64,000 nt of DNA from Micromonospora profundi (GTDB lineage Bacteria; Actinomycetota; Actinomycetes; Mycobacteriales; Micromonosporaceae): the NCBI RefSeq assembly GCF_011927785.1, contig NZ_JAATJK010000001.1, positions 62,001 to 126,000 of the forward strand, read 5' to 3'. Below the pieces are notes generated by a model that saw only the letters and a list, made by a program, of their open reading frames with translations, searched no databases and was not told where the DNA came from. Both the position numbers and the translations under genes were made by a program. Shown here in pieces: positions 7,064-15,278 of this stretch (its first letter is position 1; every line of letters begins with the position of its first letter).

Positions 7064-7960
7064 TCAGTGGGGCGGACGGGACTCGTAGCGGGTCAGGGGC
7101 GTGCGGGCGCCGACGGGCAGGCGTGCTCCCGCTGCCCGGTCGCCGTAGAGGGTCCAGCGGAGGAAGTCGATTGTGGTGGCGAGGACCGCCGCGAACCCCG
7201 GGTTGCCCGGTGTCAGGTATTCGCCGTGGCCCTGACCGAGCAGGCTGAGGAACGCGGCCGGCCCCGGTACGCGCGCGTACGCGGCCCGGCCGACAGTCAG
7301 CGGCACCACCTGGTCAGCCGTACCGTGCACGAAGAGCAGCGGAGCGACGGGCCCGGCGAAGCTGCCGGGCAGTCCGCCGCCGGCGATCACGATGCCGGAG
7401 CGCAGCCGGGCGGGGTGGCCCTCGGCGAACATGCCGCTCGTGGTGAAGCCGCCCGCGGAGTGCCCGGCGGCGGCGATCGACGCGAGGTCCAGGTGGCCGG
7501 CGAGCGGATCGGTGGGCTCGCTGTCGAGGCGGCTCAGGTGCCGGATGAGCCGCCAGCCGTCGGCGGGCTGGTTGCGGACATCGGCCCGGGTGAACCGGGC
7601 GGCTCCCTGTCGGGTGTGCGGGTAAGCGGGGGCGGCAACCACGAATCCGGCCGCCGCCCACCGGGTGGTCAGCCCGGCGTGCAACTCGGGCCGGCTGTAC
7701 AGACCGTGGCTGTAGATCACCACCGGGAACCGCCCGGGGGCCACGTTGCCGGTCGACGACGGGTACCAGATGGTCACCGGCAGGGGACGCGCCGAGCGCG
7801 CATCGAGGGTGAACGTACGCACGCCGACGGCGTACGACCCCTCGGGCGCCCGACGCGCCGGCGCCGGGATGCTGGACCCGCCCGGCGCGGCGGTGGCAGG
7901 CGCGCAGCCAGCCAACAGAGCCGACACCACAAGTACGGCGATCAGCCGCCCCGCCCCCAT
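7064..7960 (-). CDS. Secreted lipoprotein alpha/beta hydrolase (paralogue 2)
   Basis: This is the shorter sister of the hydrolase at 4417-5388. A signal peptide of about 19 residues ends in the lipobox LLAGC. The catalytic part shows FPVVIYSHGL for the oxyanion region and GHSAGGFTTSGMF for the nucleophile, with a late GQGHGEYL that can provide the catalytic His. The 298-residue length fits the same PAF-acetylhydrolase/chlorophyllase-like group. The MerR gene ends 26 bases away on the other strand, so the two converge. The substrate is not identifiable. Confidence 0.85.
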   Translation of the reverse strand: MGAGRLIAVLVVSALLAGCAPATAAPGGSSIPAPARRAPEGSYAVGVRTFTLDARSARPLPVTIWYPSSTGNVAPGRFPVVIYSHGLYSRPELHAGLTTRWAAAGFVVAAPAYPHTRQGAARFTRADVRNQPADGWRLIRHLSRLDSEPTDPLAGHLDLASIAAAGHSAGGFTTSGMFAEGHPARLRSGIVIAGGGLPGSFAGPVAPLLFVHGTADQVVPLTVGRAAYARVPGPAAFLSLLGQGHGEYLTPGNPGFAAVLATTIDFLRWTLYGDRAAGARLPVGARTPLTRYESRPPH

Positions 7961-8115
7961 GGCTTCACCGTAGGTGGCAGAGGGTGCGCCGCGAGCCCGC
8001 CGTCCGGCCCGGCTGCACCGCCACCCGGGTGGGTCGACTCCGCCGGCCGGGTCGACACGGGCCGACGGAGTGGGCGGGACGGTACGCCGACGCCGTCTTC
8101 GCTACTGTCACCGGC

Positions 8116-8286
8116 ATGGCTGAGAACTACACGGACCCCAGCGGCAACACCGAGGCGTTCCGCGCGTTCACCCAGACGCCGGAGGCCGCCGGGTCGACGG
8201 AGTCACCGTCCCGCCTCCCGCTGATCATCGGTGTGGCTGCGGTCGTCGTGCTCCTGGTGGCCGTCGTCGCCTGGCTCGTCGCCTAG
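8116..8286 (+). CDS. Small single-pass membrane protein, unknown function
   Basis: An ATG at 8116 opens a 56-residue protein. About 33 polar residues (acidic, with Ser, Thr and Pro) are followed by one strongly hydrophobic helix, LPLIIGVAAVVVLLVAVVAW, at the very C terminus. That is the shape of a tail-anchored or single-pass protein with a cytoplasmic N terminus. No family is recognised. Its last 84 bases are also the antisense of the ackA 3' end, so the two reading frames overlap tail to tail. The clean hydrophobic block argues that this frame is coding. Confidence 0.6.
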   Translation: MAENYTDPSGNTEAFRAFTQTPEAAGSTESPSRLPLIIGVAAVVVLLVAVVAWLVA

Positions 8287-9414
8287 CTGGCGCTGCGAGC
8301 CGCCGCCGTCGACCACCTCACGGGTCTGCTGGGCGATCTCCCGTTCCTCGTCGGTGCGGATGACGCACACGCTCACCTCGGCGCCGTCCGGCGAAATGAG
8401 CCGGTCGCCGTCGCCGTCGTTGCGGTCAGAGTCCACGGCGATGCCCAGCCGGGCCAGCCCGGCCAGTGCGGCGGCCCGCACCGGCGCGGCGTGCTCGCCC
8501 ACACCCGCGGTGAACGTGATCGCGTCGACCCGGCCGAGCAGCGCGTAGTACGCGCCGACGTACCCGGTGATCCGCCGGCAGTACACGTCGAAGGCCAGCG
8601 CGGCGGCCCGATTCCCGGCCGCCCGGCGCTGCAGCACCTCGCGCATGTCGTTGACGCCGGTGAGCCCGAGCAGGCCGCTGCGGTGGTTGAGCAGGTCGTC
8701 GATGTCGTCGACCGACATCCCGCCCTCACGGCGCAGGTGGAAGATCACGGTCGGGTCCAGGTCGCCGCTGCGGGTGCCCATCACCAGCCCCTCCAACGGG
8801 GACATCCCCATCGAGGTGGCGACGCTGCGGCCGTTGGACACCGCGCAGGCGCTCGCGCCGTTGCCCAGGTGCAGGGTGATGGTGTTGAGCTTGTCGTACG
8901 GGCGGTCCAGCAGTTCGGCGGTGCGTCGGGAGACGTACGCGTGCGAGGTGCCGTGGAAGCCGTACCGGCGGATGCCGTACTGCTGCGCGGTGTCCAGGTC
9001 GATCGCGTAGGTCGCGGCGGCCTCCGGCAGGGTGTGGTGGAACGCGGTGTCGAAGACGGCGACCTGCGCGACGTCCGGCAGCGCCGCCCGGGCCACCTCG
9101 ATGCCGGCCAGGTTGGCCGGGTTGTGCAGCGGGGCGAGCGGCACGAGGTCGCGGATCGCGGTCAGCACCGCGTCGTCGATGAGGACCGGGGTGCTGAACT
9201 TCCGCCCGCCGTGCACCACCCGGTGCCCGACCGCGGTGAGCCCGTCCAGGTCCAGATCGCCGAGGATCTGCCGTACGGCCCCGGCGTGGTCGGCGGGGCC
9301 GCCGCCGGGCTCGCCGACCCGCTCGACGGTGCCCTTGTCCAGGGTCCGGTCCCCGTCGTAGTGCCGCCACTTCACCGACGACGACCCACAGTTGAGCACA
9401 AGTACCCGACTCAC
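8203..9414 (-). CDS. ackA: Acetate kinase
   Basis: AckA makes acetate and ATP from acetyl phosphate and ADP, or the reverse. The 403-residue protein has the ASKHA-fold motifs VLNCGSSSVK at the N terminus, GHRVVHGG, FDTAFHHTLP, YGFHGTSHAYVS and HLGNGAS. The start overlaps the pta stop by four bases, as in the standard pta-ackA operon. The recognisable family sequence ends near TREVV (about residue 374). The last 30 residues, rich in Asp, Gln, His and Arg, are unlike other AckA tails and run antisense through the small membrane-protein gene. Confidence 0.97.
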   Translation of the reverse strand: MSRVLVLNCGSSSVKWRHYDGDRTLDKGTVERVGEPGGGPADHAGAVRQILGDLDLDGLTAVGHRVVHGGRKFSTPVLIDDAVLTAIRDLVPLAPLHNPANLAGIEVARAALPDVAQVAVFDTAFHHTLPEAAATYAIDLDTAQQYGIRRYGFHGTSHAYVSRRTAELLDRPYDKLNTITLHLGNGASACAVSNGRSVATSMGMSPLEGLVMGTRSGDLDPTVIFHLRREGGMSVDDIDDLLNHRSGLLGLTGVNDMREVLQRRAAGNRAAALAFDVYCRRITGYVGAYYALLGRVDAITFTAGVGEHAAPVRAAALAGLARLGIAVDSDRNDGDGDRLISPDGAEVSVCVIRTDEEREIAQQTREVVDGGGSQRQLGDEPGDDGHQEHDDRSHTDDQREAGR

Positions 9415-11480
9415 GAGCCCTCCTCGGTGGCGGCCTGGATGGCGGTGATCGCCGCCGTGTTGACGATGTCCGGCACTGTCGCGCCCCGGGACAGGTCGTT
9501 CACCGGCCGGCGCAGGCCCTGCATCACCGGGCCGACGGCGACCGCCCCGGCGGACCGCTGCACCGCCTTGTAGGTGTTGTTGCCGGTGTTGAGGTCCGGG
9601 AAGATGAAGACAGTGGCCTTGCCGGCCACCGGGCTGCCGGGCAGCTTGGTCGCGGCCACCGCCGGGTCGATCGCCGCGTCGTACTGGATCGGTCCCTCGA
9701 CCAGCAGGTCGGGGCGGCGCTCCCGGACCAGCTCGGTGGCCGTGGCGACCTTCTCCACGTCCGCGCCCGCGCCCGAGCTGCCAGTGGAGTACGACAGCAT
9801 CGCCACCCGGGGCTCGATGCCGAACCGGGCAGCGGTGTCGGCCGACGAGATCGCGATGTCGGCGAGCTGCGCGGCGTCCGGGTCGCGGTTGACGGCGCAG
9901 TCGCCGTAGACGAGCACCCGGTCGGCGAGCAGCATGAAGAAGACGCTGGAGGCCACCGAGACGTCCGGGACCGTACGGATGATCTCGAACGCCGGCCGGA
10001 TGGTGGCGGCGGTGGTGTGCGTGGCCCCCGAGATCATTCCGTCGGCGTGCCCGGTGGCCACCATGAGGGTGCCGAAGTAGTTGGCCTGCGCCACCACGTC
10101 GTACGCCAGCTCGACGGTGACCCCCCGGTGGGCGCGCAGCTTCGCGTACTCGGCCGCGAACTCGTCCCGCCAGGGGCTGCTGACCGGGTCGACGACGTCC
10201 GCGCCGGTCAGGTCGATGCCCAGCTCACGGGTGCGGCGGGCGATGTCGTCCGGACGGCCGAGCAGGGTGAGGTCGGCCACGCCCCGGCGGAGCAGGATCT
10301 CGGCGGCGCGCAGGATCCGCTCCTCGGTCCCCTCCGGCAGCACCAGCCGGCGGCGGTTGGCCCGGGCGCGGTCGATCAGGTCGTACTCGAACATCAGCGG
10401 GGTGACCCGCTCCGACCGGCTGACCCGCAGCCGGCGGGCCAGGTCGGCGGTGTCCACGTTGCCCTCGAACGCGCCGAGGGCGGCCTCCACCTTGCGCGGG
10501 TTGGCCGGGCTGGGCCGCGCCTCGATCCGGCTGGACGCCTCGACGGTGTCGTAGCTGTCGCTGGGCACCGACAGCACGGCGAACCCGGTGTTGAGCCGCT
10601 CGACAAGGCGCATCGCCCGGGGGTCGGGCTGCTCGCCGAGGGTGAGGATCACGCCTGCCAGCGAGACCTGCCCGGCCACGTGCGCGGCACTCGCCGCGAC
10701 GATCAGGTCGGCGCGGTCGCCGGGGGTGATGACAAGCGCCCCTTCGGTCAGGTGGTCGAGCAGGATCGGCACGTGCGCCGCGCCGACCACGTAGTCGAGG
10801 ACGTCCCGACCGAGTGTGGCGTCGTCGCCAGCCAGCAGCGTGGCGTCGAGCGCCGTCGCGACCTCGGCCACCGTCGGCGCCGACACGGTCGGCACCTCCG
10901 GGATGGCGTACGCGGGAACCGGCAGCTCTGGCAACGTCATCGGCTCGGACACCCGGTTGGCAATGACCGCGAGCACCGTCGCGCCCAGGTCCACCAGATC
11001 GTGGTACGCCCCACGCGCCGTCGCCGCGATGGACTCGGGCGGCTGGCCGAAGCCGTCCACGACGGGCACCACCACGCTGCCGAACTCGGTGGCGAGCCGG
11101 GCGTTGAAGGCCAGCTCGCGGGGGCCGGCGCCGTCCCCGCCGTCGGCGAAGTCGCTGCCCACCACGACCACCGCCGGGCAGCGCCGTTCGACAGCCCGGT
11201 ACCGCTCGACGATCCGCGAGATCAGCTCCTCGCGGCGGCCGTCGGCGACAAGCGCGGCCGCCTCGGCGTACGTCGTGCCGGTCAGCTCGTCCTCGGGCAC
11301 TTCGATCCGGTAGCGGTCGTGCAGGAGCGCGAGGATCGGGTCGGGTCGGCTGCCGGAGACAAGCGGTCGGAACGCGCCGATCCGCTCGACCTGCCGGGAG
11401 AGGAGTTCCGCGAGGCCGAGGGCGATGGTCGACTTGCCCCCGCCGGACCCCACGCTGGTCAGATAGACGCTGCGGGCCAC
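9411..11480 (-). CDS. pta: Phosphate acetyltransferase
   Basis: Pta interconverts acetyl-CoA and acetyl phosphate, the partner step of AckA. The 689-residue protein is the long three-domain form. It has a P-loop BioD-like N-terminal domain (SVGSGGGKSTIALGL, residues 10-24), a DRTGG-type middle domain (about 210-320), and the C-terminal PTA_PTB catalytic domain from about 365, with RLVLPEGTEERILRAAE and YSTGSSGAGADVEKV. The final segment, VNDLSRGATVPDIVNTAAITA, is typical. It is the first gene of the pta-ackA operon, with an ATGA junction. Confidence 0.97.
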   Translation of the reverse strand: MARSVYLTSVGSGGGKSTIALGLAELLSRQVERIGAFRPLVSGSRPDPILALLHDRYRIEVPEDELTGTTYAEAAALVADGRREELISRIVERYRAVERRCPAVVVVGSDFADGGDGAGPRELAFNARLATEFGSVVVPVVDGFGQPPESIAATARGAYHDLVDLGATVLAVIANRVSEPMTLPELPVPAYAIPEVPTVSAPTVAEVATALDATLLAGDDATLGRDVLDYVVGAAHVPILLDHLTEGALVITPGDRADLIVAASAAHVAGQVSLAGVILTLGEQPDPRAMRLVERLNTGFAVLSVPSDSYDTVEASSRIEARPSPANPRKVEAALGAFEGNVDTADLARRLRVSRSERVTPLMFEYDLIDRARANRRRLVLPEGTEERILRAAEILLRRGVADLTLLGRPDDIARRTRELGIDLTGADVVDPVSSPWRDEFAAEYAKLRAHRGVTVELAYDVVAQANYFGTLMVATGHADGMISGATHTTAATIRPAFEIIRTVPDVSVASSVFFMLLADRVLVYGDCAVNRDPDAAQLADIAISSADTAARFGIEPRVAMLSYSTGSSGAGADVEKVATATELVRERRPDLLVEGPIQYDAAIDPAVAATKLPGSPVAGKATVFIFPDLNTGNNTYKAVQRSAGAVAVGPVMQGLRRPVNDLSRGATVPDIVNTAAITAIQAATEEGS

Positions 11481-11859
11481 GCACCCACCCTAGAAGATCA
11501 CCGTCTGCCGCGCGCGGGTCCGGTGGCCCTGGACCGCGACATCACCAGCCGGATATGGGGTGCGAATGTGGCCGTGCCGGCGACCGGGCGAGGCGATCGA
11601 CATGCGCCGTCTGCCGGGCCGGGTGCGGGGGCGGTCCGGTTCGAGGGGGTGGGTCGGCTGCTCGGCGGGGTACGACCCCGGTTCGTCACGTCGGCCGGCC
11701 CGATCAGACCTGGCCTGGCGGTCGATCGACCGAATGGGCGACTACTCTGAGTAGTCATACGGCTGCATGATCTTTTGCTGGGGCCCATGCGTGCGGCCCA
11801 TGTCTCATCAGCGAGACGGAAGATGAAGGTGAGCGATATTCGCGCCTAGACTTCGCGCC
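11481..11859. other. 379-bp divergent intergenic region between pta and the MatA-like gene
   Basis: No convincing gene is seen here. The region must hold the promoter of pta-ackA (leftward) and of the DAPTEV-repeat gene (rightward). The one clear feature is the palindrome at 11740-11756. Short open frames overlapping it lack ribosome-binding sites and look like Arg/Pro-rich noise typical of GC-rich sequence. Confidence 0.6.
11740..11756. promoter_or_regulatory. 17-bp palindrome, putative operator
   Basis: GACTACTC-t-GAGTAGTC is a perfect inverted repeat with 8-bp arms and a single central base. It lies about 100 bases before the start of the MatA-like gene and about 260 bases before pta. A compact odd-length dyad of this kind is usual for a homodimeric repressor. 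The regulator is not recognised. Confidence 0.5.
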
Positions 11860-12729
11860 ATGACTGCCCACCGTGTGAGCAGCGACGATACGTCGATCGG
11901 GAGGTCGATGCCCGCAGGCGAGGCAGGCTGCGGTTCGGCCGCCGACTCGAAGCGTACCGGACGCGTTATGGATGTCGATGGCTCGCGCCGACTCCCGCGC
12001 GTACCCCACCGGACGTCCAGGCGGCCCGTGGCGCCGTCCCTCCTCGACGCGCCGACCGAGGTGCGCCCAGCCCTGTCCGACGCGCCCACGGAGGTGCGCC
12101 CGGCCCTGTTCGACGGGCGGCCGGCCCTGACCGACGCGCCGACCGAGGTGCGTCCGTCCCTGTTCGACGCACCGACCATGATCATGGGGCGGTCCGACAA
12201 CCCCACCGCGTTGATGACCGCTGTACGCAAGCAGTCGCCGGTCTTCGTCGACCCCAGCGGTCGGCGCCTCTCCCGCCTGCGCCTGCTCGCGTACGTCGCG
12301 GGGCTACTCGGCCTGATCTACACCGCGCTGGTGGGTGTCAGCTTCGCTGGCGTGGTGGAGCCGCACACGGTGCTCCCGTTCGTCGACGAGGTCAAGCAGT
12401 CCGAGCGGCCCGCACCGCAGACCGGGGCGACCGCAGCCGTTCCCGATCCGTCGACGGCTGCCCCCCGCACGCCGACGGTCACCACGGCGCCCACAGCAGT
12501 CCCGGCGCTACCCCCCTCGCTGGCACCCACCCGGTCACCGAGTGTCACCCGCCCGCCGGCCGCCACCCGCCCACCGACCCGCGACCCGGCGGGCCGGCCG
12601 ACCCCCTCCAGGCCGGCACCGACCGCCCCGCAGGCCCCCGCACCCACTGTGACGGCACCCACCGAGAACCCGCCGTCGGTGCCGGACGAACGGCCCGAGC
12701 AGGCCGTCGGTCCCCGCGCCGATGGCTGA
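11860..12729 (+). CDS. Single-pass DAPTEV-repeat protein (MatA-position partner of the polysaccharide synthase)
   Basis: The 289-residue protein has three parts. Residues about 60-108 hold imperfect repeats of DAPTEVRPAL (three full copies plus a final DAPTMIM and a short FDGRPAL). One transmembrane helix lies at about 147-168 (LLAYVAGLLGLIYTALVGVSF). From about residue 180 it is a long Pro/Thr/Ala-rich, wall-spanning type segment. The topology is probably cytoplasmic repeats and an outside Pro-rich tail. The gene overlaps the NodB-GT2 gene by eight bases, so the products are likely made together. In Streptomyces the matching position is held by matA; I infer analogy from order and architecture, not from alignment. 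Confidence 0.7.
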   Translation: MTAHRVSSDDTSIGRSMPAGEAGCGSAADSKRTGRVMDVDGSRRLPRVPHRTSRRPVAPSLLDAPTEVRPALSDAPTEVRPALFDGRPALTDAPTEVRPSLFDAPTMIMGRSDNPTALMTAVRKQSPVFVDPSGRRLSRLRLLAYVAGLLGLIYTALVGVSFAGVVEPHTVLPFVDEVKQSERPAPQTGATAAVPDPSTAAPRTPTVTTAPTAVPALPPSLAPTRSPSVTRPPAATRPPTRDPAGRPTPSRPAPTAPQAPAPTVTAPTENPPSVPDERPEQAVGPRADG

Positions 12730-14926
12730 ACCGACGATCACACCGACCCGCCACCGCCGCCGGGCCGTACCGCAACCGCGGTGGATCCTGCTCGGCATGC
12801 TGCTTGCCGTCCTGGGCAGCGTGCTCTTCGTCAACGCGTACACGAACGCCTCCTTCACGCCGGACCACCACCAGAGCAGCAGCGGCCAGCGGGACGTCCC
12901 CACCTCGGTGGTGACCGGCGGACCGATTATCAGCGCCAACAGCGAGCAGGTCCGCTCCTACCGGCTGCCGGAGCGGACGATCGCGCTCACCTTCGACGAC
13001 GGCCCCGACCCGGTCTGGACCCCCGAGGTGCTCCGCGTCCTGGACGCCCACCAGGTCAAGGGCACGTTCTTCGTGCTGGGCTCGCAGGTTTCCCGGCACC
13101 CCGACGCGGCCCGGAGCCTTGTCGCGGGTGGCCACGAGGTCGGCGTGCACACCTTCACCCACCCCCAGCTCGCCGAGCTGCCGGCCTGGCGGCGACAGCT
13201 GGAGTACGGGCAGACGCAGCTCGTCGTGGCGGCCGTCACCGGCGTGCGGACCCCACTGATCAGGTTTCCCTACTCCTCGCACGCCAACGCTATCGACAAC
13301 CGGGACTGGCCGGTGGTGAGGTCCGCCGGTGATCTGGGCTATCTGACGGTGCTCAACGACACCGACAGCAAGGACTGGGCACGACCCGGCGTAGAAAAGA
13401 TCATCGAGAATGCGACCCCGGACGGTACGTCGGGTGCGGTCACGCTGTGGCACGACGCCGGCGGCGACCGCTCACAGACAGTGGCCGCCCTGGACCGGTT
13501 CATCCCGCTGATGAAGGAACGGGGATACCGCTTCGTCACCGCCACCGAGGGACTGAACCTCGCCTTCGCCGCCGCCGGTGTCGACCACCGGGTGGACGCC
13601 GGGGTGGCAGCCACCGCCGGGGACCGCTGGCGCGGCCGGATGCTGGTCTGGGCGGTGCGCGGCGCCGACGACGTGCTGGGCGTGCTCGGCGTCCTGTTCG
13701 TCCTCGTCGGCGCGCTCACGGTGGGGCGTACCGCAGTGCTGATCGTGCTCTCCGGCCGGCACGCCCGCCGCCGTCGGTCCAGGGACTGGACGTGGGGGCC
13801 GCCGGTCACCGAGCCGGTGTCGGTGATCGTGCCCGCGTACAACGAGAAGGAGGGGATCGCCGCGGCGGTCCGCTCGCTCGCCAATGGCGACCATCCCGGC
13901 GGGATCGAGGTGATCGTCGTCGACGACGGCTCCACCGACGGGACCGCGGACATCGTCGAGGCGCTCCGCCTGCCGAACGTCCGGGTGGTCCGCAAGCCCA
14001 ACGGCGGCAAGCCCAGCGCGTTGAACACCGGCATCGCGCTGGCCCGGCACGACCTGCTCGTGCTTGTCGACGGGGACACCATCTTCGAGCCCGACTCCGT
14101 CCGTCGGCTGGTGCAGCCGTTCGCCGACCCCCGGGTGGGCGCGGTGGCCGGCAACGTCAAGGTCGGCAACCGGCGCAGCCTGATCGCCAAGTGGCAGCAC
14201 ATCGAGTACGTCATCGGCTTCAACCTGGACCGGCGGCTCTACGAGACGCTGCGCTGCATGCCGACGGTGCCCGGTGCGATCGGCGGTTTCCGGCGGGAGG
14301 CGCTGCGCTACGCCGGTGGGCTGACCGACGACACGCTGGCCGAGGACACCGACATCACCATCGCCCTCGGCCGCGCCGGCTGGAAGATCGTCTATGAGGA
14401 GACGGCCCGCGCCTGGACCGAGGCGCCGACGAGCATCGGCCAGCTCTGGAAACAGCGCTACAGGTGGAGCTACGGCACCATGCAGGCGTTGTGGAAGCAC
14501 CGCCGCTCAGTGCTCGACCGGGGCGCCTCAGGCCGGTTCACCAGGCGCTGCCTGTTCTTCGTCAGCCTCTTCGGAGTGCTTCTCCCGCTGCTCGCGCCGG
14601 TGATCGACCTGATGGCGCTCTACGGCCTGTTCTTCCTCGACCGGAAGGCCACAGCAATCGCCTGGCTGGCGATGCTCGGCATGCAGCTGGTCACCGCAAT
14701 GGTGGCGTTCCGACTGGACCGGGAGAAGCTCGGCGTGCTGTGGGTCCTGCCGCTTCAGCAGTTCGCGTACCGCCAACTGATGTACCTGGTGATCATCCAG
14801 TCGGTGGTCACCGCGCTGACCGGCGGCCGGCTGGGCTGGCAGAAACTGCGACGGACCGGCCTGGAACCGCCGCCCATCGCGCCGGTCAGGCCCCCGTCGC
14901 CCGTCGACGCGCGCCCGGCGCCGTAA
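12722..14926 (+). CDS. Bifunctional polysaccharide deacetylase-GT2 synthase (MatB-like)
   Basis: The 734-residue fusion has an N-terminal membrane anchor (about 21-41), a NodB deacetylase domain (about 80-280) with the metal-site motifs TFDDGPDP and HTFTHPQL, a second membrane segment (about 316-340), and a processive family-2 glycosyltransferase domain. The latter shows VIVPAYNEKEG, DDGSTDGT, DGDT, EDTDIT and QRYRW, the D, DxD, D and QxxRW set of hyaluronan/cellulose/PgaC-type synthases. Further membrane helices follow (about 605-690). MatB in Streptomyces has this layout and makes a poly-N-acetylglucosamine-like polymer that causes pellet formation. A similar partly deacetylated amino-sugar polymer is the best inference here. 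Confidence 0.9.
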   Translation: MAEPTITPTRHRRRAVPQPRWILLGMLLAVLGSVLFVNAYTNASFTPDHHQSSSGQRDVPTSVVTGGPIISANSEQVRSYRLPERTIALTFDDGPDPVWTPEVLRVLDAHQVKGTFFVLGSQVSRHPDAARSLVAGGHEVGVHTFTHPQLAELPAWRRQLEYGQTQLVVAAVTGVRTPLIRFPYSSHANAIDNRDWPVVRSAGDLGYLTVLNDTDSKDWARPGVEKIIENATPDGTSGAVTLWHDAGGDRSQTVAALDRFIPLMKERGYRFVTATEGLNLAFAAAGVDHRVDAGVAATAGDRWRGRMLVWAVRGADDVLGVLGVLFVLVGALTVGRTAVLIVLSGRHARRRRSRDWTWGPPVTEPVSVIVPAYNEKEGIAAAVRSLANGDHPGGIEVIVVDDGSTDGTADIVEALRLPNVRVVRKPNGGKPSALNTGIALARHDLLVLVDGDTIFEPDSVRRLVQPFADPRVGAVAGNVKVGNRRSLIAKWQHIEYVIGFNLDRRLYETLRCMPTVPGAIGGFRREALRYAGGLTDDTLAEDTDITIALGRAGWKIVYEETARAWTEAPTSIGQLWKQRYRWSYGTMQALWKHRRSVLDRGASGRFTRRCLFFVSLFGVLLPLLAPVIDLMALYGLFFLDRKATAIAWLAMLGMQLVTAMVAFRLDREKLGVLWVLPLQQFAYRQLMYLVIIQSVVTALTGGRLGWQKLRRTGLEPPPIAPVRPPSPVDARPAP

Positions 14927-14983
14927 CCTCCACCGCCGGGGCGGCTCGGCCAGTTAATCGTCGGCGCGTAGTCCGGCAGGCGG

Positions 14984-15163
14984 TCAGTCCTCGTCGATGT
15001 CGTCCAGGCGCGCCAGCCAGGTGGCGAAACGCTCGATCGGCGTCTCGAACTCGGGGTTGAGGTCGACGAAGTCCCGAAGGCGCTCGCCCAGCCACTCCAG
15101 GGTCACCTGCTCGTCACCCCGGCGCTCCACGAGCTCCTCGATGCCACGGTCGGTGAAGTACAT
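14984..15163 (-). CDS. DUF6104 family small protein
   Basis: This 59-residue acidic protein begins MYFTDRGIEELVERRGDEQV and ends with FATWLARLDDIDED, a pattern I recognise as DUF6104, which in actinobacteria is found beside the kgd/sucA gene. Two upstream in-frame ATG codons exist, but TGAGGA eight bases before the third supports the MYFTD start. It lies downstream of kgd on the same strand, separated by a strong hairpin (15221-15265). The function is unknown; the conserved neighbourhood suggests a link to 2-oxoglutarate metabolism, which is inference. Confidence 0.75.
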   Translation of the reverse strand: MYFTDRGIEELVERRGDEQVTLEWLGERLRDFVDLNPEFETPIERFATWLARLDDIDED

Positions 15164-15220
15164 CGCGTACATCCTCATGCTCTCGACCCGGTGCGGCCGG
15201 GCGGGTGGTCGGTGGGCCGA

Positions 15221-15265
15221 CGAGAGCCGGGGCAGGCCGTGGTGACGGCGCTGCCCCGGCTCTCG
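15221..15265. terminator. Hairpin after kgd
   Basis: CGAGAGCCGGGGCAG (15221-15235) pairs perfectly with CTGCCCCGGCTCTCG (15251-15265) around a 15-base loop. It starts 14 bases beyond the kgd stop on the minus strand and precedes DUF6104. No T-run follows, so it may be only a partial terminator or an RNA 3' stabiliser that lowers DUF6104 expression. Confidence 0.75.
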
Positions 15266-15278
15266 CGGTGCGTTCAGG

